A stretch of DNA of 64,000 nt, taken from positions 62,001-126,000 of IMG/VR virus record IMGVR_UViG_3300030099_006646. The stretch is one strand, 5' to 3'. The notes below the pieces were generated by a model. That model was given only the letters and a program-made list of their open reading frames with translations. It did no database searches and had not been told where the DNA came from. The translations under genes were made by a program, and so were the position numbers. Numbering within the stretch: position 1 is the first letter of the stretch; each line of letters begins with the position of its first letter. This DNA is from a virus. Shown here one piece after another: positions 16,297-25,590 of the stretch.

Positions 16297-19002
16297 ATGC
16301 CAGTCAGTTTTATTGGAGCAGGAAATTTTAAAGGAACTTGGGACGCTAATGCAAATAGCGGTTCCGCTGATTTTTTAAACACAGGAGAGCCTTTACTAGC
16401 CTCCTCGGCAAGTGCGACTGCCGGATACAATGTTGCTGTAACTCCAGCACAAACTGCCTCTGTAGGCGATTACTGGCAGGTTACAACTGCTGGATCTACA
16501 AACATTGATGGCGAGACTAACTGGCAACTTAACGATTGGTGTCTTTATGTAAGCTCTTCAGACAATGGACTTCACTGGCGAAGATTAAGTGTATCAGATA
16601 CTGTTGCATCTGTCACTATTGGAGAAGCTTCTTCAGAAGGACTAAAGACAGATCTTCTTGCAAGCGCTAGTGCTCAAAGCGGACCTAATAACGCTTATGG
16701 CAAAAATGGAGAGATTTTATTTTGCTCTTCTTCGGATGCCGCAGGTAACAACAAATATTTTGAAGGAAGCAACGCCCTTACTTGGAATTCTAATGGAAGC
16801 GTTCTCAATCTTACAGGAACTCTTAAAGTTTCTGGAACAATCGAAGCAACAACACTGCACACTGTCGAGGTAACCTCTAGTGTATTGTTCGAAGACGGTT
16901 CAACTCGCTTTGGAAATTCAACAGACGATAGTCACGAGTTTAGTGGTTCTGTTTATGTTTTAACTGGTTTAACCTCAAGCGCGGGTATTTCTGGCTCTTA
17001 TCTTATGGGCGATGGTTCCCGACTAACTGGAATTACTGCTGGCTCTACTCTTGGGAATCCTGGCTATGGAAACGCTGCTACTTCTAGAGTTCCTTTCTTT
17101 GGGGTAATCGACGGTGCCAGCAAGCTTGGATTAAGCGGCTCGGCAAATTTTAGCTTCTTTACTGCCTCTAACGATCTTCAGGTTACTGGAAATATCCGCG
17201 CTAGCAATCTTTATGTTGGAGACTTTATTTACCACGAAGGCGATACTGATACGTATGTCCGCTTTCAAAATGGTGGAATCACCACGGCTGCTGATGCTAC
17301 TGTAGGTTCTGTTTTGACGTCCACAGGACTCACGATAAACCCAGGAAATGCAACCGGGTTTGATTTCTTAGTAGAGACTGCGAACTTTACCCGAGGCTTA
17401 CATGTAGATGGTGGAAGCGACAATGTAGGTATACGAACTGCTCCCTCTGGTGTCATCGAGGCTTTAGTAGTATCAGGCTCTACCCTGTTTGGTTCTGCAA
17501 GCGCTAGCACACATAGATTTACAGGCTCTTTGGTTGTCAGCAATGGCATATACACAACCCAAGATATTATTCACTGGGACGATACCAACACAAAAATAAC
17601 TTTTACAGACGATCAGATTGACTTTACAGCAGGAGGCGTCACGCTTTTATCTCTCGATGAGACAACTCAAGATATTGTTATTGTTGGTGACGGCACAGAC
17701 GTAGACTTCCAGGTCAAAGGTTTGAATGATAATCATGCTATATTCCTTGAAGGATCATCAGATAAAGTTGGAATAGGATTTAGCTCCCCCGCAGAGAAAT
17801 TATCAGTATCAGGTTCTACTGTCTTCGGGCGACCAAATGGTGAAGCAGACAAGCACACTTTTTCAGGCTCTGTTTATGTTTCCGATGACATTCATGTTGC
17901 CGACAGGATTTCTCACTTAGATGATTCAAATACTTTCTTCAACTTTAATGCAGACACTATCAACGCTACTGTTGGAGGCATTAGAGCTTTTGAGAACTCC
18001 ACAAATACATTTGAGTTCAATCCCGATGGAGAAACCTTCACTGTAAGTGCCCAAGGATCTTCTATATCTAACACTTTCTATATAAATGGACCAGCAGATA
18101 ACGTTGGAATACGATGCGCTCCTCTCAATTTACCAGAAGCTTTAGCTGTTTCTGGCTCAACCTTGTTCGGATCAGCCAGCGCAAACAGTCACCAGTTTAC
18201 AGGCTCTGTATATGTAAGCAATAACATAGCTTTTGCAGGCAACCTTCAAAACGCCGCAGATGATGATACTTATATCGATTTCCTCACAGATAGAATGCGC
18301 TTCTTTGCAGGTAATATTCAGTTTGCTGATTTCCTTGAATCTGCCACGGGACAAGATGCAATAACTTTCAATGGTAATAGTAGCGACGTTGACCTGATTA
18401 TTAAATCCGACCCAGGTGGAGGAACTGCAACAACTGCACATTCACACACTGTGTTTGTTGAAGCTTCTTCTGCTAGAGTCGGTATAGCGGAATCCTCTCC
18501 TGGAGCCCAGCTTGATGTATCTGGCTCAACTATTATTGGACGAAACGACGGTGCTACTATCTCTAGCAATCAAATCAGAGGTACGCTGTATGTAACAGGA
18601 AATGTTGGAATTAATACGGCAGTTACGGGATATTCCTTAACTCTTCCAAACTCAGATGACTTTTTAGGTCGAGGCATGGCTTATGCTTGGTCTACTTATT
18701 CATCTGCCCGATACAAGCAGAATGTCACACCTTTATCTAATCCAATTGAAACAGCCAAAAAACTACAAGGTGTCGAATTTACGTGGAAAGAATCTGGGCA
18801 TAAAGATTTTGGATTTATTGCAGAGGAAGTTGGAAAGGTCTTACCACAGCTAGTCTCTTATGAACCAGGCGGAAAAAATGCCATTGGAATGGACTACTCT
18901 AAAATCACTTCTCTATTGGTTGAGTGCGTAAAGCAACAACAAGAACAAATAGAAACACAAGAAGACAGAATAAAACAACTAGAAAAAAAATTAAAATCTT
19001 AA
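16297..19002 (+). CDS. Tail fiber/spike with C-terminal S74 chaperone domain
   Basis: 901 residues of repeating beta structure ending in an intramolecular chaperone (peptidase S74) of about 110 residues. The catalytic Ser-Lys pair is in YSSARYKQNV (Ser then Lys five on), where self-cleavage would occur. GFIAEEVGKVLPQLV and the final coiled coil (VKQQQEQIETQEDRIKQLEKKL) are typical. The shaft carries repeats such as VSGSTLFGSASA...HRFTGSLVVSN about every 110-130 residues. Fibers of this sort trimerise and bind the host surface. GGGGAAGG ribosome site. Confidence 0.85.
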   Translation: MPVSFIGAGNFKGTWDANANSGSADFLNTGEPLLASSASATAGYNVAVTPAQTASVGDYWQVTTAGSTNIDGETNWQLNDWCLYVSSSDNGLHWRRLSVSDTVASVTIGEASSEGLKTDLLASASAQSGPNNAYGKNGEILFCSSSDAAGNNKYFEGSNALTWNSNGSVLNLTGTLKVSGTIEATTLHTVEVTSSVLFEDGSTRFGNSTDDSHEFSGSVYVLTGLTSSAGISGSYLMGDGSRLTGITAGSTLGNPGYGNAATSRVPFFGVIDGASKLGLSGSANFSFFTASNDLQVTGNIRASNLYVGDFIYHEGDTDTYVRFQNGGITTAADATVGSVLTSTGLTINPGNATGFDFLVETANFTRGLHVDGGSDNVGIRTAPSGVIEALVVSGSTLFGSASASTHRFTGSLVVSNGIYTTQDIIHWDDTNTKITFTDDQIDFTAGGVTLLSLDETTQDIVIVGDGTDVDFQVKGLNDNHAIFLEGSSDKVGIGFSSPAEKLSVSGSTVFGRPNGEADKHTFSGSVYVSDDIHVADRISHLDDSNTFFNFNADTINATVGGIRAFENSTNTFEFNPDGETFTVSAQGSSISNTFYINGPADNVGIRCAPLNLPEALAVSGSTLFGSASANSHQFTGSVYVSNNIAFAGNLQNAADDDTYIDFLTDRMRFFAGNIQFADFLESATGQDAITFNGNSSDVDLIIKSDPGGGTATTAHSHTVFVEASSARVGIAESSPGAQLDVSGSTIIGRNDGATISSNQIRGTLYVTGNVGINTAVTGYSLTLPNSDDFLGRGMAYAWSTYSSARYKQNVTPLSNPIETAKKLQGVEFTWKESGHKDFGFIAEEVGKVLPQLVSYEPGGKNAIGMDYSKITSLLVECVKQQQEQIETQEDRIKQLEKKLKS

Positions 19003-19017
19003 GTAGTTGTTATCTTT

Positions 19018-19043
19018 AACAAAGCCTCTGCGCCTTGTTTTTT
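19018..19043 (+). terminator. Probable terminator after fiber 1
   Basis: Imperfect stem AACAA-A-GC (19018-19025) / GC-C-TTGTT (19032-19039) with one mismatch and a 6-base loop, then a T-run broken by one C. It is 16 bases after the fiber stop codon. Confidence 0.45.
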
Positions 19044-19078
19044 CTTGATAAAATAAGTATTTTTCCTTATTTTCTTTC

Positions 19079-19086
19079 CTATTTAT
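19079..19086 (+). promoter_or_regulatory. CTATTTAT element, candidate late promoter
   Basis: Exact octamer CTATTTAT, 77 bases before the ATG of the second S74 fiber. It follows the terminator of the first fiber, so the second fiber appears to be its own unit. A hairpin at 19095-19116 (AGGG-A-CAAG / CTTG-CCCT, one bulge, loop TGTAT) would lie in the 5' leader. Confidence 0.5.
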
Positions 19087-19155
19087 TTGCGGTGAGGGAC
19101 AAGTGTATCTTGCCCTTGCCAATAACATAATAACAAACAAGGGAGAAAATTTATT

Positions 19156-21729
19156 ATGGCTGCACCTTTTGATAATAATGCTGTTTCTATTTACGGACAG
19201 TATGCACAATTTGAGCTACTAGCAAGTGGCTCCTCCGCACCTGCTGCCTCCGGGTCCGCAGTGCGCGTCTTCGCTTCCGCGTCCAAACTTTACATGGTAC
19301 GTCCTGGTGAAGATCACAAAGAAATCGCTACCACCTCTGATGGTCTTGATTTCAACTTACAAGACGGCGACGGTATTGCTGATTTCACATTTGATGGATC
19401 TGCAAACGCTACTGTTTCTGTCGACATTCAGAACCTTTCCGCTACAACTACAGTAGCTGACGGCGACCTCGTTATGATTGACGACGGTGCTGGCGGAACA
19501 CTCCGCAAAATGACTCGTGCTCACTTTATCGAGTCTGCACCTCTCGATGCTATCGACATCGATGGCGGTGCTATTGATGGTGCTACCTTGGGTGCTAACG
19601 CTCAAGTAACCATTACTGACGCCGATATGAACGGTGGAACAATCGATGGCGTTGCTATCGGTGCTTCCTCTGCTGCTGCCGGTACATTCACCGATCTTTC
19701 ATCTAGTGGTAACACTGTCCTTGGTAACGCTGCTACAGATCACGTCATGTTCATTGCTGATGTAGCATCTGACTTCACTCCATTTAATGACAACCTTTAC
19801 GATCTTGGAAACGGTAGTGCTCGTTTTGCAGAAGGTCACATTGTTGCCCTTCACGCTGACCAACTCGGTCAGGCACTCGATGCAAACAGCCAAGCAATCA
19901 CAAATATTAACGTTGATTCCGGTGCTATTGATGGTGTAACAATCGGTACAAACTCCGCTGCAACTCAGGTTGTTGCTACACAATTTACCGCTTCTCACAT
20001 GAAAGTTGATAACGACCTTTTGGTTGTTGGTGACCTTCAGGTTCAGGGTAACATTGACAGCGTTTCTGTTACACAGAACTCTTTAGAAGTTTCTGACTTC
20101 CTCATTATTGCTGGTAACTCTGGCTCTGCTGCTAACATGGACGGCGGCGGTCTTCAGTTCGGTGGAACAAAGCTCGGTGGCTCCGCTGCTGCTGCTATTC
20201 TTTACGACCACAGCAATTCCGCTCTAGACTTTAACATTGGTTCTACCACAGAAATGCGTCTACAAGACGGTGTTCTTCGTCCAGAGACTGACAACGATGT
20301 AGACCTTGGTGCTTCTGGTGCTGAGTTTAAAGATCTCTACCTCGATGGTGTTGCTTACATCGACAGCCTCCAAGCTGACCAACTAGGCGCTGCTCTTGAC
20401 GCAAACAGCCAAGCTATCACAAACATTAATGTTGATTCTGGTGCTATTGATGGAGCCGTCATCGGTGCTAACTCCGCTGCTGCTGGTACATTTACAACTC
20501 TCGATTGCAACGACGGTGCTTTCGCAGTTGCTAACCTCGACATCGACGGAGCCACAGACATCGGCGATGCTCTTGTAGATGCTGACTTGATCATGGTTGA
20601 TGACGGTGCTGGTGGAACCAACCGCAAGTCTGCAATGTCTCGTGTCATGACTTACATTGAGTCTGGTCTTGATACTCTTGCAAACAACCTTAGCATGGGT
20701 GACAACAACATCACTAACGTCGGAGATATTAACTGCGACAGCGTTAGCGTAGATGATGCTGCTGTTGGTCTTGACATTCAGTTCGGTGGCAACACTGGCT
20801 TAAACAAAATGTCTTTGACAGACAACTTAGCTTCTGCTCTTTCTATCGCAGAAGCCGGTAACGAGTACATGAGATTTACTACAACTGATTCCCAAGAAGG
20901 AATTGGTTTTGGTAAAATGGCTGCTCCTTTGACTGACGATGCTGTCATGCTTGGTGCCCCAACTTACCGCTGGTCTCAAGGTCACATTAAGGTCCTTCAC
21001 GCTGACTCACTTGGACAGGCACTTGATGCAAATAGCCAAGCTATTACAAACATCAATGTTGACTCCGGTGCAATCGACGGAACAGTAATCGGTGCTAACA
21101 GCGCGGCTGCTGGTACTTTCACAAGCCTTGTTGCTGGTGGAGACGTTGACCTCGGTGATGCTTCAACTGATACTATCACAGCTACAGGTCGTTTTGACTC
21201 TGACTTAGTGCCTTCTTCTGATAGCGCCCGCGCTCTCGGATCTTCCGCACTTCAGTGGTCTACTGCTTATGTTGATGAAGTTGAATCCGCTACTGGTGGA
21301 TTAACACTTACAACTGCTGGTGGTATTTCTGTCGCTGGTACAGCAAATGCTGACGGCTACCTTTTACAGCTTCCAACAACTGGAGACGCTCGTGCTCGTG
21401 CTTGGGTTACTTACTCATCTGCTCGTCACAAGACTAATGTCCAAACAGTTAAGAATCCAATTGATACTGTGAAGTCTCTTCGTGGTGTTACTTACGATTG
21501 GAAAGGAACTGGACAGGCTGACGTCGGGTTTATCGCTGAAGAAGTTGGAGCAATCGTTCCTGAAGTTGTGTCTTTCGGTAAAGACGGACGCGCAGAAGGT
21601 ATTGACTACGGTCGTTTAACTTCTGTCCTCGTTGAAGCTATGAAGCAACAGCAGTCTGAGATTGAAAAGCTACAAAATGTAGTTTTAAATCTTACTTCTG
21701 AGCAACCTAGCCTCTTAGAAGACAAGTAG
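19156..21729 (+). CDS. Repeat-containing fiber with C-terminal S74 chaperone domain
   Basis: 857 residues. A shaft of Asp/Gly/Ala-rich repeats contains the unit LDANSQAITNINVDSGAIDG in three clear copies (DNA at 19858, 20377 and 21001) and partial copies near 19561 and 19636. The end is an S74 domain with YSSARHKTNV (Ser-Lys pair), GFIAEEVGAIVPEVV and a short coiled coil. Its last 110 residues are related to those of the preceding fiber gene. The codons look more C-ending and regular than in its neighbours, which suggests high expression. It has its own promoter-like element and a double terminator. Confidence 0.85.
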   Translation: MAAPFDNNAVSIYGQYAQFELLASGSSAPAASGSAVRVFASASKLYMVRPGEDHKEIATTSDGLDFNLQDGDGIADFTFDGSANATVSVDIQNLSATTTVADGDLVMIDDGAGGTLRKMTRAHFIESAPLDAIDIDGGAIDGATLGANAQVTITDADMNGGTIDGVAIGASSAAAGTFTDLSSSGNTVLGNAATDHVMFIADVASDFTPFNDNLYDLGNGSARFAEGHIVALHADQLGQALDANSQAITNINVDSGAIDGVTIGTNSAATQVVATQFTASHMKVDNDLLVVGDLQVQGNIDSVSVTQNSLEVSDFLIIAGNSGSAANMDGGGLQFGGTKLGGSAAAAILYDHSNSALDFNIGSTTEMRLQDGVLRPETDNDVDLGASGAEFKDLYLDGVAYIDSLQADQLGAALDANSQAITNINVDSGAIDGAVIGANSAAAGTFTTLDCNDGAFAVANLDIDGATDIGDALVDADLIMVDDGAGGTNRKSAMSRVMTYIESGLDTLANNLSMGDNNITNVGDINCDSVSVDDAAVGLDIQFGGNTGLNKMSLTDNLASALSIAEAGNEYMRFTTTDSQEGIGFGKMAAPLTDDAVMLGAPTYRWSQGHIKVLHADSLGQALDANSQAITNINVDSGAIDGTVIGANSAAAGTFTSLVAGGDVDLGDASTDTITATGRFDSDLVPSSDSARALGSSALQWSTAYVDEVESATGGLTLTTAGGISVAGTANADGYLLQLPTTGDARARAWVTYSSARHKTNVQTVKNPIDTVKSLRGVTYDWKGTGQADVGFIAEEVGAIVPEVVSFGKDGRAEGIDYGRLTSVLVEAMKQQQSEIEKLQNVVLNLTSEQPSLLEDK
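19849..21125 (+). repeat. Three long direct repeats in the fiber shaft
   Basis: Related segments of about 100-130 bases at 19849-19963, 20371-20496 and 20989-21125. Each codes for HADxLGQALDANSQAI and then TNINVDSGAIDG plus an IGxNSAA segment, with many synonymous differences. The amino-acid repeat is better kept than the DNA, which argues for selected shaft periodicity rather than recent duplication. Confidence 0.75.
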
Positions 21730-21750
21730 CAATAACTACTATTTTTATTC

Positions 21751-21812
21751 CTGCCGGGGGTTTATCCCCCGGTAGGTTTATGCCGGGAGGAACACCACCT
21801 CCCGGTTTTTTT
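21751..21812 (+). terminator. Double hairpin terminator after fiber 2
   Basis: First hairpin: CTGCCGGGGG (21751-21760) / CCCCCGGTAG (21766-21775), loop TTTAT. Second: CCGGGAGG (21783-21790) / CCTCCCGG (21798-21805), loop AACACCA, followed by seven T (21806-21812). The second is a textbook intrinsic terminator. The two stems are GC-rich in an AT-rich genome, so read-through should be low. Confidence 0.85.
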
Positions 21813-21863
21813 ATGCGACATTTTATAAAATTTTTCATTTAAGTCTTTTAGAACAATGAGATA

Positions 21864-21871
21864 CTATTTAT
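21864..21871 (+). promoter_or_regulatory. CTATTTAT element, candidate late promoter
   Basis: Exact octamer CTATTTAT preceded by GATA, 39 bases before the scaffold ATG, with the GGAGGAG ribosome site between. The spacing and flank match the copy at 14425. Confidence 0.5.
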
Positions 21872-21902
21872 TAGAGACTAATTCTATTCGGAGGAGAACA
21901 AA

Positions 21903-23051
21903 ATGTCATCTATGCTCGAACAAGCCATCATTGATGCTGAAGCCTTAAGAGAAGTTGCTCTTAAGAACGCTGAAGCCGCCGTTATCGAAAAGTATTCTAC
22001 CCAAATTAAAGAAGCAGTAGAAGAGATTTTAAACACAACCACTCTTAACGAAGAAGAGGAAGAAGACGAAAAGCCAACAGACGTACTTGACCAAGTACAA
22101 CACGCAGCCGCAGATGACGACCATGAGCATGATGATGACTGTCCGTGTCCTGACAAGGAAGACAAAGAAGAAGTTGTTCTTGATCTTACAGATCTTCTAG
22201 ATGCCATGAAGAATGAAGAAGAAGACGAAGGTCTAGATGTTTCTGAGATGTTAGACAGAGAAGAAGTCGCGGAAGAAATCGTACCAGAAGATGATGAATC
22301 AATGGATGAAGAAATTGAACTTGATGAAGCTGCTTTGGAATCTCTCCTAGAAACAGAGGAAGAACTCGAAGAAGAATCAAAACCGGATTTTTTAGATCTT
22401 GATAAAGATGGAGATAAAGAAGAGCCGATGAAAAAAGCTGCAAAAGAAAAGGAAGTAAACGAAGAGACAATAGAAGCAGAAGTTGAAATCTCCGAAGATA
22501 ATATTGCTGACATTGTTTCCGAAGTTCTTGCAGATCTTACAGAAGAAGTTACAGTAGACATTGCAGATCCTCTTCCAAAAGCAGGTTGGTCAGAATCTAA
22601 GCCCGCTGAAGCTGGTACAGAAGAGTATCAAGAAACTCTTAGAAAAGAAATTGAAAAAACAAAAGAAGCTACAAATGAGAATAAAGAACTCAAAGCACGA
22701 AATAAAAAACTAAACGAAACACTTAACAAGGTGCATGGAGTTTTGAAAGAAACTGCTACTGCTAATGCACGATTGTTATATACGAACAAGGTTTTAACAA
22801 ACACCTCCTTGAATGAGCGACAAAAGATTAAAATTGTCGAAGCGTTGTCTAAAGCCGGTTCTGTTGAAGAAGCAAAGATTATCTTTGAGACTCTTCAAAG
22901 CGCAGTGGGCACTTCTGCTAATGTAAAACAGCCACAATCACTGAGCGAAGCGGTTACAAAAAGTTCTTCAACTTATTTGCCAAAGACAGAAAAGAAGCAA
23001 GATAAATCTTCTTCTGCTACTGATCGATGGAAAATTTTAGCAGGTCTATAA
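21903..23051 (+). CDS. Prohead core scaffold protein (gp22-like)
   Basis: 382 residues, strongly acidic and helical (runs such as EEEEEDEK, DDEHDDDC), with a helical C terminus (ETTLSKVHGVLKE-type heptads and LNERQKIKIVEAL). Position directly before the major capsid gene, charge and coiled-coil content fit the T4 gp22 scaffold, which is larger than usual here (T4, 269 residues). It would be degraded by the gp21-like protease on maturation. Sequence identity with T4 gp22 is not evident by eye; the call rests on order and composition. Confidence 0.72.
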   Translation: MSSMLEQAIIDAEALREVALKNAEAAVIEKYSTQIKEAVEEILNTTTLNEEEEEDEKPTDVLDQVQHAAADDDHEHDDDCPCPDKEDKEEVVLDLTDLLDAMKNEEEDEGLDVSEMLDREEVAEEIVPEDDESMDEEIELDEAALESLLETEEELEEESKPDFLDLDKDGDKEEPMKKAAKEKEVNEETIEAEVEISEDNIADIVSEVLADLTEEVTVDIADPLPKAGWSESKPAEAGTEEYQETLRKEIEKTKEATNENKELKARNKKLNETLNKVHGVLKETATANARLLYTNKVLTNTSLNERQKIKIVEALSKAGSVEEAKIIFETLQSAVGTSANVKQPQSLSEAVTKSSSTYLPKTEKKQDKSSSATDRWKILAGL

Positions 23052-23084
23052 AAACAAACTAAAATAATAAGGAGAATTTAAATA

Positions 23085-24860
23085 ATGTCTGTTTTACAAA
23101 AACTTACTGAAGGTATTCAAACACGCAACCTTCAGCAAGAAGGAGATGCCCTCCTCGAAAAGTGGGAGCGCACCGGACTTCTTGAAGGAATTACTGACGA
23201 GAATAAGCGTCAAGGAATGGCTCGTCTTCTAGAAAACCAAGCAGCTCAGTTGCTTAAAGAATCCTCTAGCATGGCTGCTGGAGATGTGGAAGGTTTCGCT
23301 TCTGTTGCTTTCCCAATTGTCCGCCGCGTATTCGGTGGTCTTATCGCGAATGATCTTGTATCCGTCCAGCCAATGAGCCTCCCTTCTGGTCTCATTTTCT
23401 TCTTGGACTTTCAAGTTTCCGATGAAACACCTAAGCTTGATTTTGATGCAGGTGACTCCCTCTACGGTGGTGGAGTTGTTGCAAGTCAATTGACAGGTGG
23501 TGTTAACCTTGAAGGCGATAACGCTTCCAAAGGTGCTTACAACTTGAACAATGGCTACGCTTCCCCAACTGGCTCTCACGATATTGCTGGTGGAACTTTA
23601 GTGGTTATTGCTTCTGGTTCTGTTGGTTCTGCTGCTGGAACATTCCCGCATCTAAACCAAGCTGCTCAAGATAAGCTTGACAAGCTCGTTCGTTTCGACC
23701 CTGACTTGTCTGGTTCTTTGGTCGTTGTTGTTGAGACAACAGGTTCTACTGCTGGAAACATGGAACAACTTAATGTTAAAAACCTTGTTCCAATGATTGA
23801 AACTAGACTCGGCACTACGGCAAAGCTTGTTCGTCGTTTGACAACAGTTGCGACAGGATCTTCATCCGACGATCCTTCCACATCAAACTTCAGACTTCAG
23901 CTTACCTTTGCTCAGGCTGCTGGCACCACTCCGTTCGATAATGGAGCAGGCACCTCTCTTATGGGTAACTTAACTGGTGCAGCAACACTTGTAGGGCTTC
24001 AGTACAACATTGATGACAACTTCACTGCTAGTACAGCAATTGGTTCTGTTGTCGGTGCTACTGCTTGGGAACTCGAAGCTAATACTGGTATTCCAGAGAT
24101 TGACATCAAAGTTGACTCTGTTGCCGTTACAGCAATGACCAAGAAGCTCAAAGCTAAGTGGACACCAGAATTAGGTCAAGACTTGAATGCTTACCACAAC
24201 CTCGATGCTGAAGTTGAACTTACAAGCATTCTTTCTGAGCAGGTTGCTCTTGAAATCGATCAAGAGATCCTCGAAGACCTCGTTAAGGGTGCCAAAGCTG
24301 GTACTTACTACTGGAGCCGCTCCCCCGGTCTCTTCGTTAATCGCACAACTGGTGCTGAAATTGGAGCTTCTGCTGCTGCTCCTGACTTCACTGGTACAGT
24401 TAGCGAATGGTACGAGACACTTCTCGAAACCATCAATGACGTAAGTGCTCAGATTCACCGTAAGACACTTCGCGGTGGCGCAAACTTTGTTGTTTGTGGA
24501 CCAGAAGTTGCTAACGTGATGGAGTTCACAGCCGGCTTCCGCGCTACAGTGACTGCTGATGATGCCAAAGGCACAATCGGCGCTGTTAAGACAGGTACTC
24601 TAAATAACAAGTGGGATGTCCATGTTGACCCATACTTCCCACGTAACGTTGTTCTTGTTGGTCGCAGAGGTTCTGGATTCCTCGAATCTGGATATGTCTA
24701 CGCTCCATATGTACCTCTCCAGGTAACACCAACTATCTTCGGTACGGAAGACTTCGTACCACGTAAGGGTGTCATGACCCGTTACGCGAAGAAGATGGTA
24801 CGTCCTGATATGTACGGTCTTGTTATTGTACGTGGTCTCCTTGGTGAGTCCGGTAGCTAA
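23085..24860 (+). CDS. Major capsid protein (gp23-like)
   Basis: 591 residues (T4 gp23 has 521). The N terminus is a helical pro-region with a candidate protease site LLKE59|SSSM. The mature start SMAAGDVEGFASVAFPIVRR and the block GLIANDLVSVQPMSLPSGLIF are typical of T4-type capsid proteins. The C-terminal part has GANFVVCGPEVANVME and the closing YGLVIVRGLLG. Good AAGGAG ribosome site. Codon use is regular, consistent with high expression. A strong terminator follows. Confidence 0.95.
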   Translation: MSVLQKLTEGIQTRNLQQEGDALLEKWERTGLLEGITDENKRQGMARLLENQAAQLLKESSSMAAGDVEGFASVAFPIVRRVFGGLIANDLVSVQPMSLPSGLIFFLDFQVSDETPKLDFDAGDSLYGGGVVASQLTGGVNLEGDNASKGAYNLNNGYASPTGSHDIAGGTLVVIASGSVGSAAGTFPHLNQAAQDKLDKLVRFDPDLSGSLVVVVETTGSTAGNMEQLNVKNLVPMIETRLGTTAKLVRRLTTVATGSSSDDPSTSNFRLQLTFAQAAGTTPFDNGAGTSLMGNLTGAATLVGLQYNIDDNFTASTAIGSVVGATAWELEANTGIPEIDIKVDSVAVTAMTKKLKAKWTPELGQDLNAYHNLDAEVELTSILSEQVALEIDQEILEDLVKGAKAGTYYWSRSPGLFVNRTTGAEIGASAAAPDFTGTVSEWYETLLETINDVSAQIHRKTLRGGANFVVCGPEVANVMEFTAGFRATVTADDAKGTIGAVKTGTLNNKWDVHVDPYFPRNVVLVGRRGSGFLESGYVYAPYVPLQVTPTIFGTEDFVPRKGVMTRYAKKMVRPDMYGLVIVRGLLGESGS

Positions 24861-24885
24861 GACTTAGCGTTTCGTTAAAAAAGAG

Positions 24886-24916
24886 CCTCGGTGGTGAATT
24901 CCACCGGGGTTTTTTT
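24886..24916 (+). terminator. Intrinsic terminator after the capsid gene
   Basis: Stem CCTCGGTGG (24886-24894) / CCACCGGGG (24901-24909) with one G-T pair, loop TGAATT, then seven T (24910-24916). Confidence 0.88.
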
Positions 24917-25018
24917 ATGTTTGAAGATTAAAGAAACTACTTACATCGTAGGGAAAACCTACACCATATAGTTTTTGATATGATTATAAATGGTATAACC
25001 AAGGGAGGATTTTAAACT

Positions 25019-25489
25019 ATGGGAACCAAAAGAATAGGACTTGCGAGAACGCAAGCATTAATTGAAAATTTGAAAAGAGAACTTCAAATGAACCAAGCAG
25101 TCATTGTTGGGGATGCACACAAAGTGATCACAATCACCGCAACAACTCAAGTTCTTACAGCAGACGACTCTGGAGCCGTTGTTTTTCTTGGAGGCGGTTC
25201 AGCAGCTACTGCAACTTTACCAGCAGTTCAGTCTGGTTTGAAGTTTACTTTTATTGTGACTTCTGCACAACAACACATTATTAACGGCGGTGCCACTGTG
25301 CTGAAAGGCATGGTCACCGCAGTTAGAGAAGCTGGACCTGCTGTTAGCCAGCAAAAAAACAGCGCCGGGACACAGATTAAATTTAACGCTTCTGCAATCC
25401 CTGGCGACCGTGTTGATGTTGTCTGCGATGGAACCAACTGGTATGCTTCAGGTATGACTGAAAGCCCAGTACAGTTTGCTCCAACTTGA
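25019..25489 (+). CDS. Small beta-rich head-type protein, unknown
   Basis: 156 residues. A short basic helical start (TKRIGLARTQALIENLKREL) precedes a beta-rich, Gly/Ala/Thr-rich domain (GAVVFLGGGSAATATLPAV, RVDVVCDGTNWYASGM). It is a single-gene unit between the capsid terminator and its own terminator. Upstream lie a small hairpin (GTAGG 24948-24952 / CCTAC 24958-24962) and TATAAATG at 24985, one base from the T4 late-promoter core. Such features suit an abundant virion protein such as a head decoration, but no family is recognised. Confidence 0.55.
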   Translation: MGTKRIGLARTQALIENLKRELQMNQAVIVGDAHKVITITATTQVLTADDSGAVVFLGGGSAATATLPAVQSGLKFTFIVTSAQQHIINGGATVLKGMVTAVREAGPAVSQQKNSAGTQIKFNASAIPGDRVDVVCDGTNWYASGMTESPVQFAPT

Positions 25490-25513
25490 TTCTTGCTTGT
25501 CTCTTGTCAAAAG

Positions 25514-25540
25514 CCCTCTTCTTCGGAAGGGGGTTTTTTT
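25514..25540 (+). terminator. UUCG-tetraloop terminator
   Basis: Stem CCCTCTTC (25514-25521) / GAAGGGGG (25526-25533) closed by the very stable C(UUCG)G loop, then seven T (25534-25540). Confidence 0.9.
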
Positions 25541-25562
25541 ATGTTTTTTGGTTTATTTACAA

Positions 25563-25570
25563 CTATTTAT
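25563..25570 (+). promoter_or_regulatory. CTATTTAT element, candidate late promoter
   Basis: Exact octamer CTATTTAT preceded by AA, 28 bases before the ATG at 25591, with an AAGGAG site between. It lies right after a terminator, so this gene needs its own promoter. Confidence 0.55.
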
Positions 25571-25590
25571 AACATCCAAGGAGATTTATA

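Noticed and set aside
19003-19155. tRNA or small RNA gene in the larger intergenic gaps
   Set aside because: I looked for cloverleaf pairing and TTC loops in the gaps of 100-175 bases (3964, 19003, 21730, 24861, 25490, 45675) and saw only terminators, promoter elements and simple hairpins.
21884-22561. Long antisense ORF opposite the scaffold gene
   Set aside because: Its product is a Ser-rich low-complexity shadow of Glu/Asp codons, with no ribosome site. Other antisense frames (for example 35295-36236) are the same kind of artefact.
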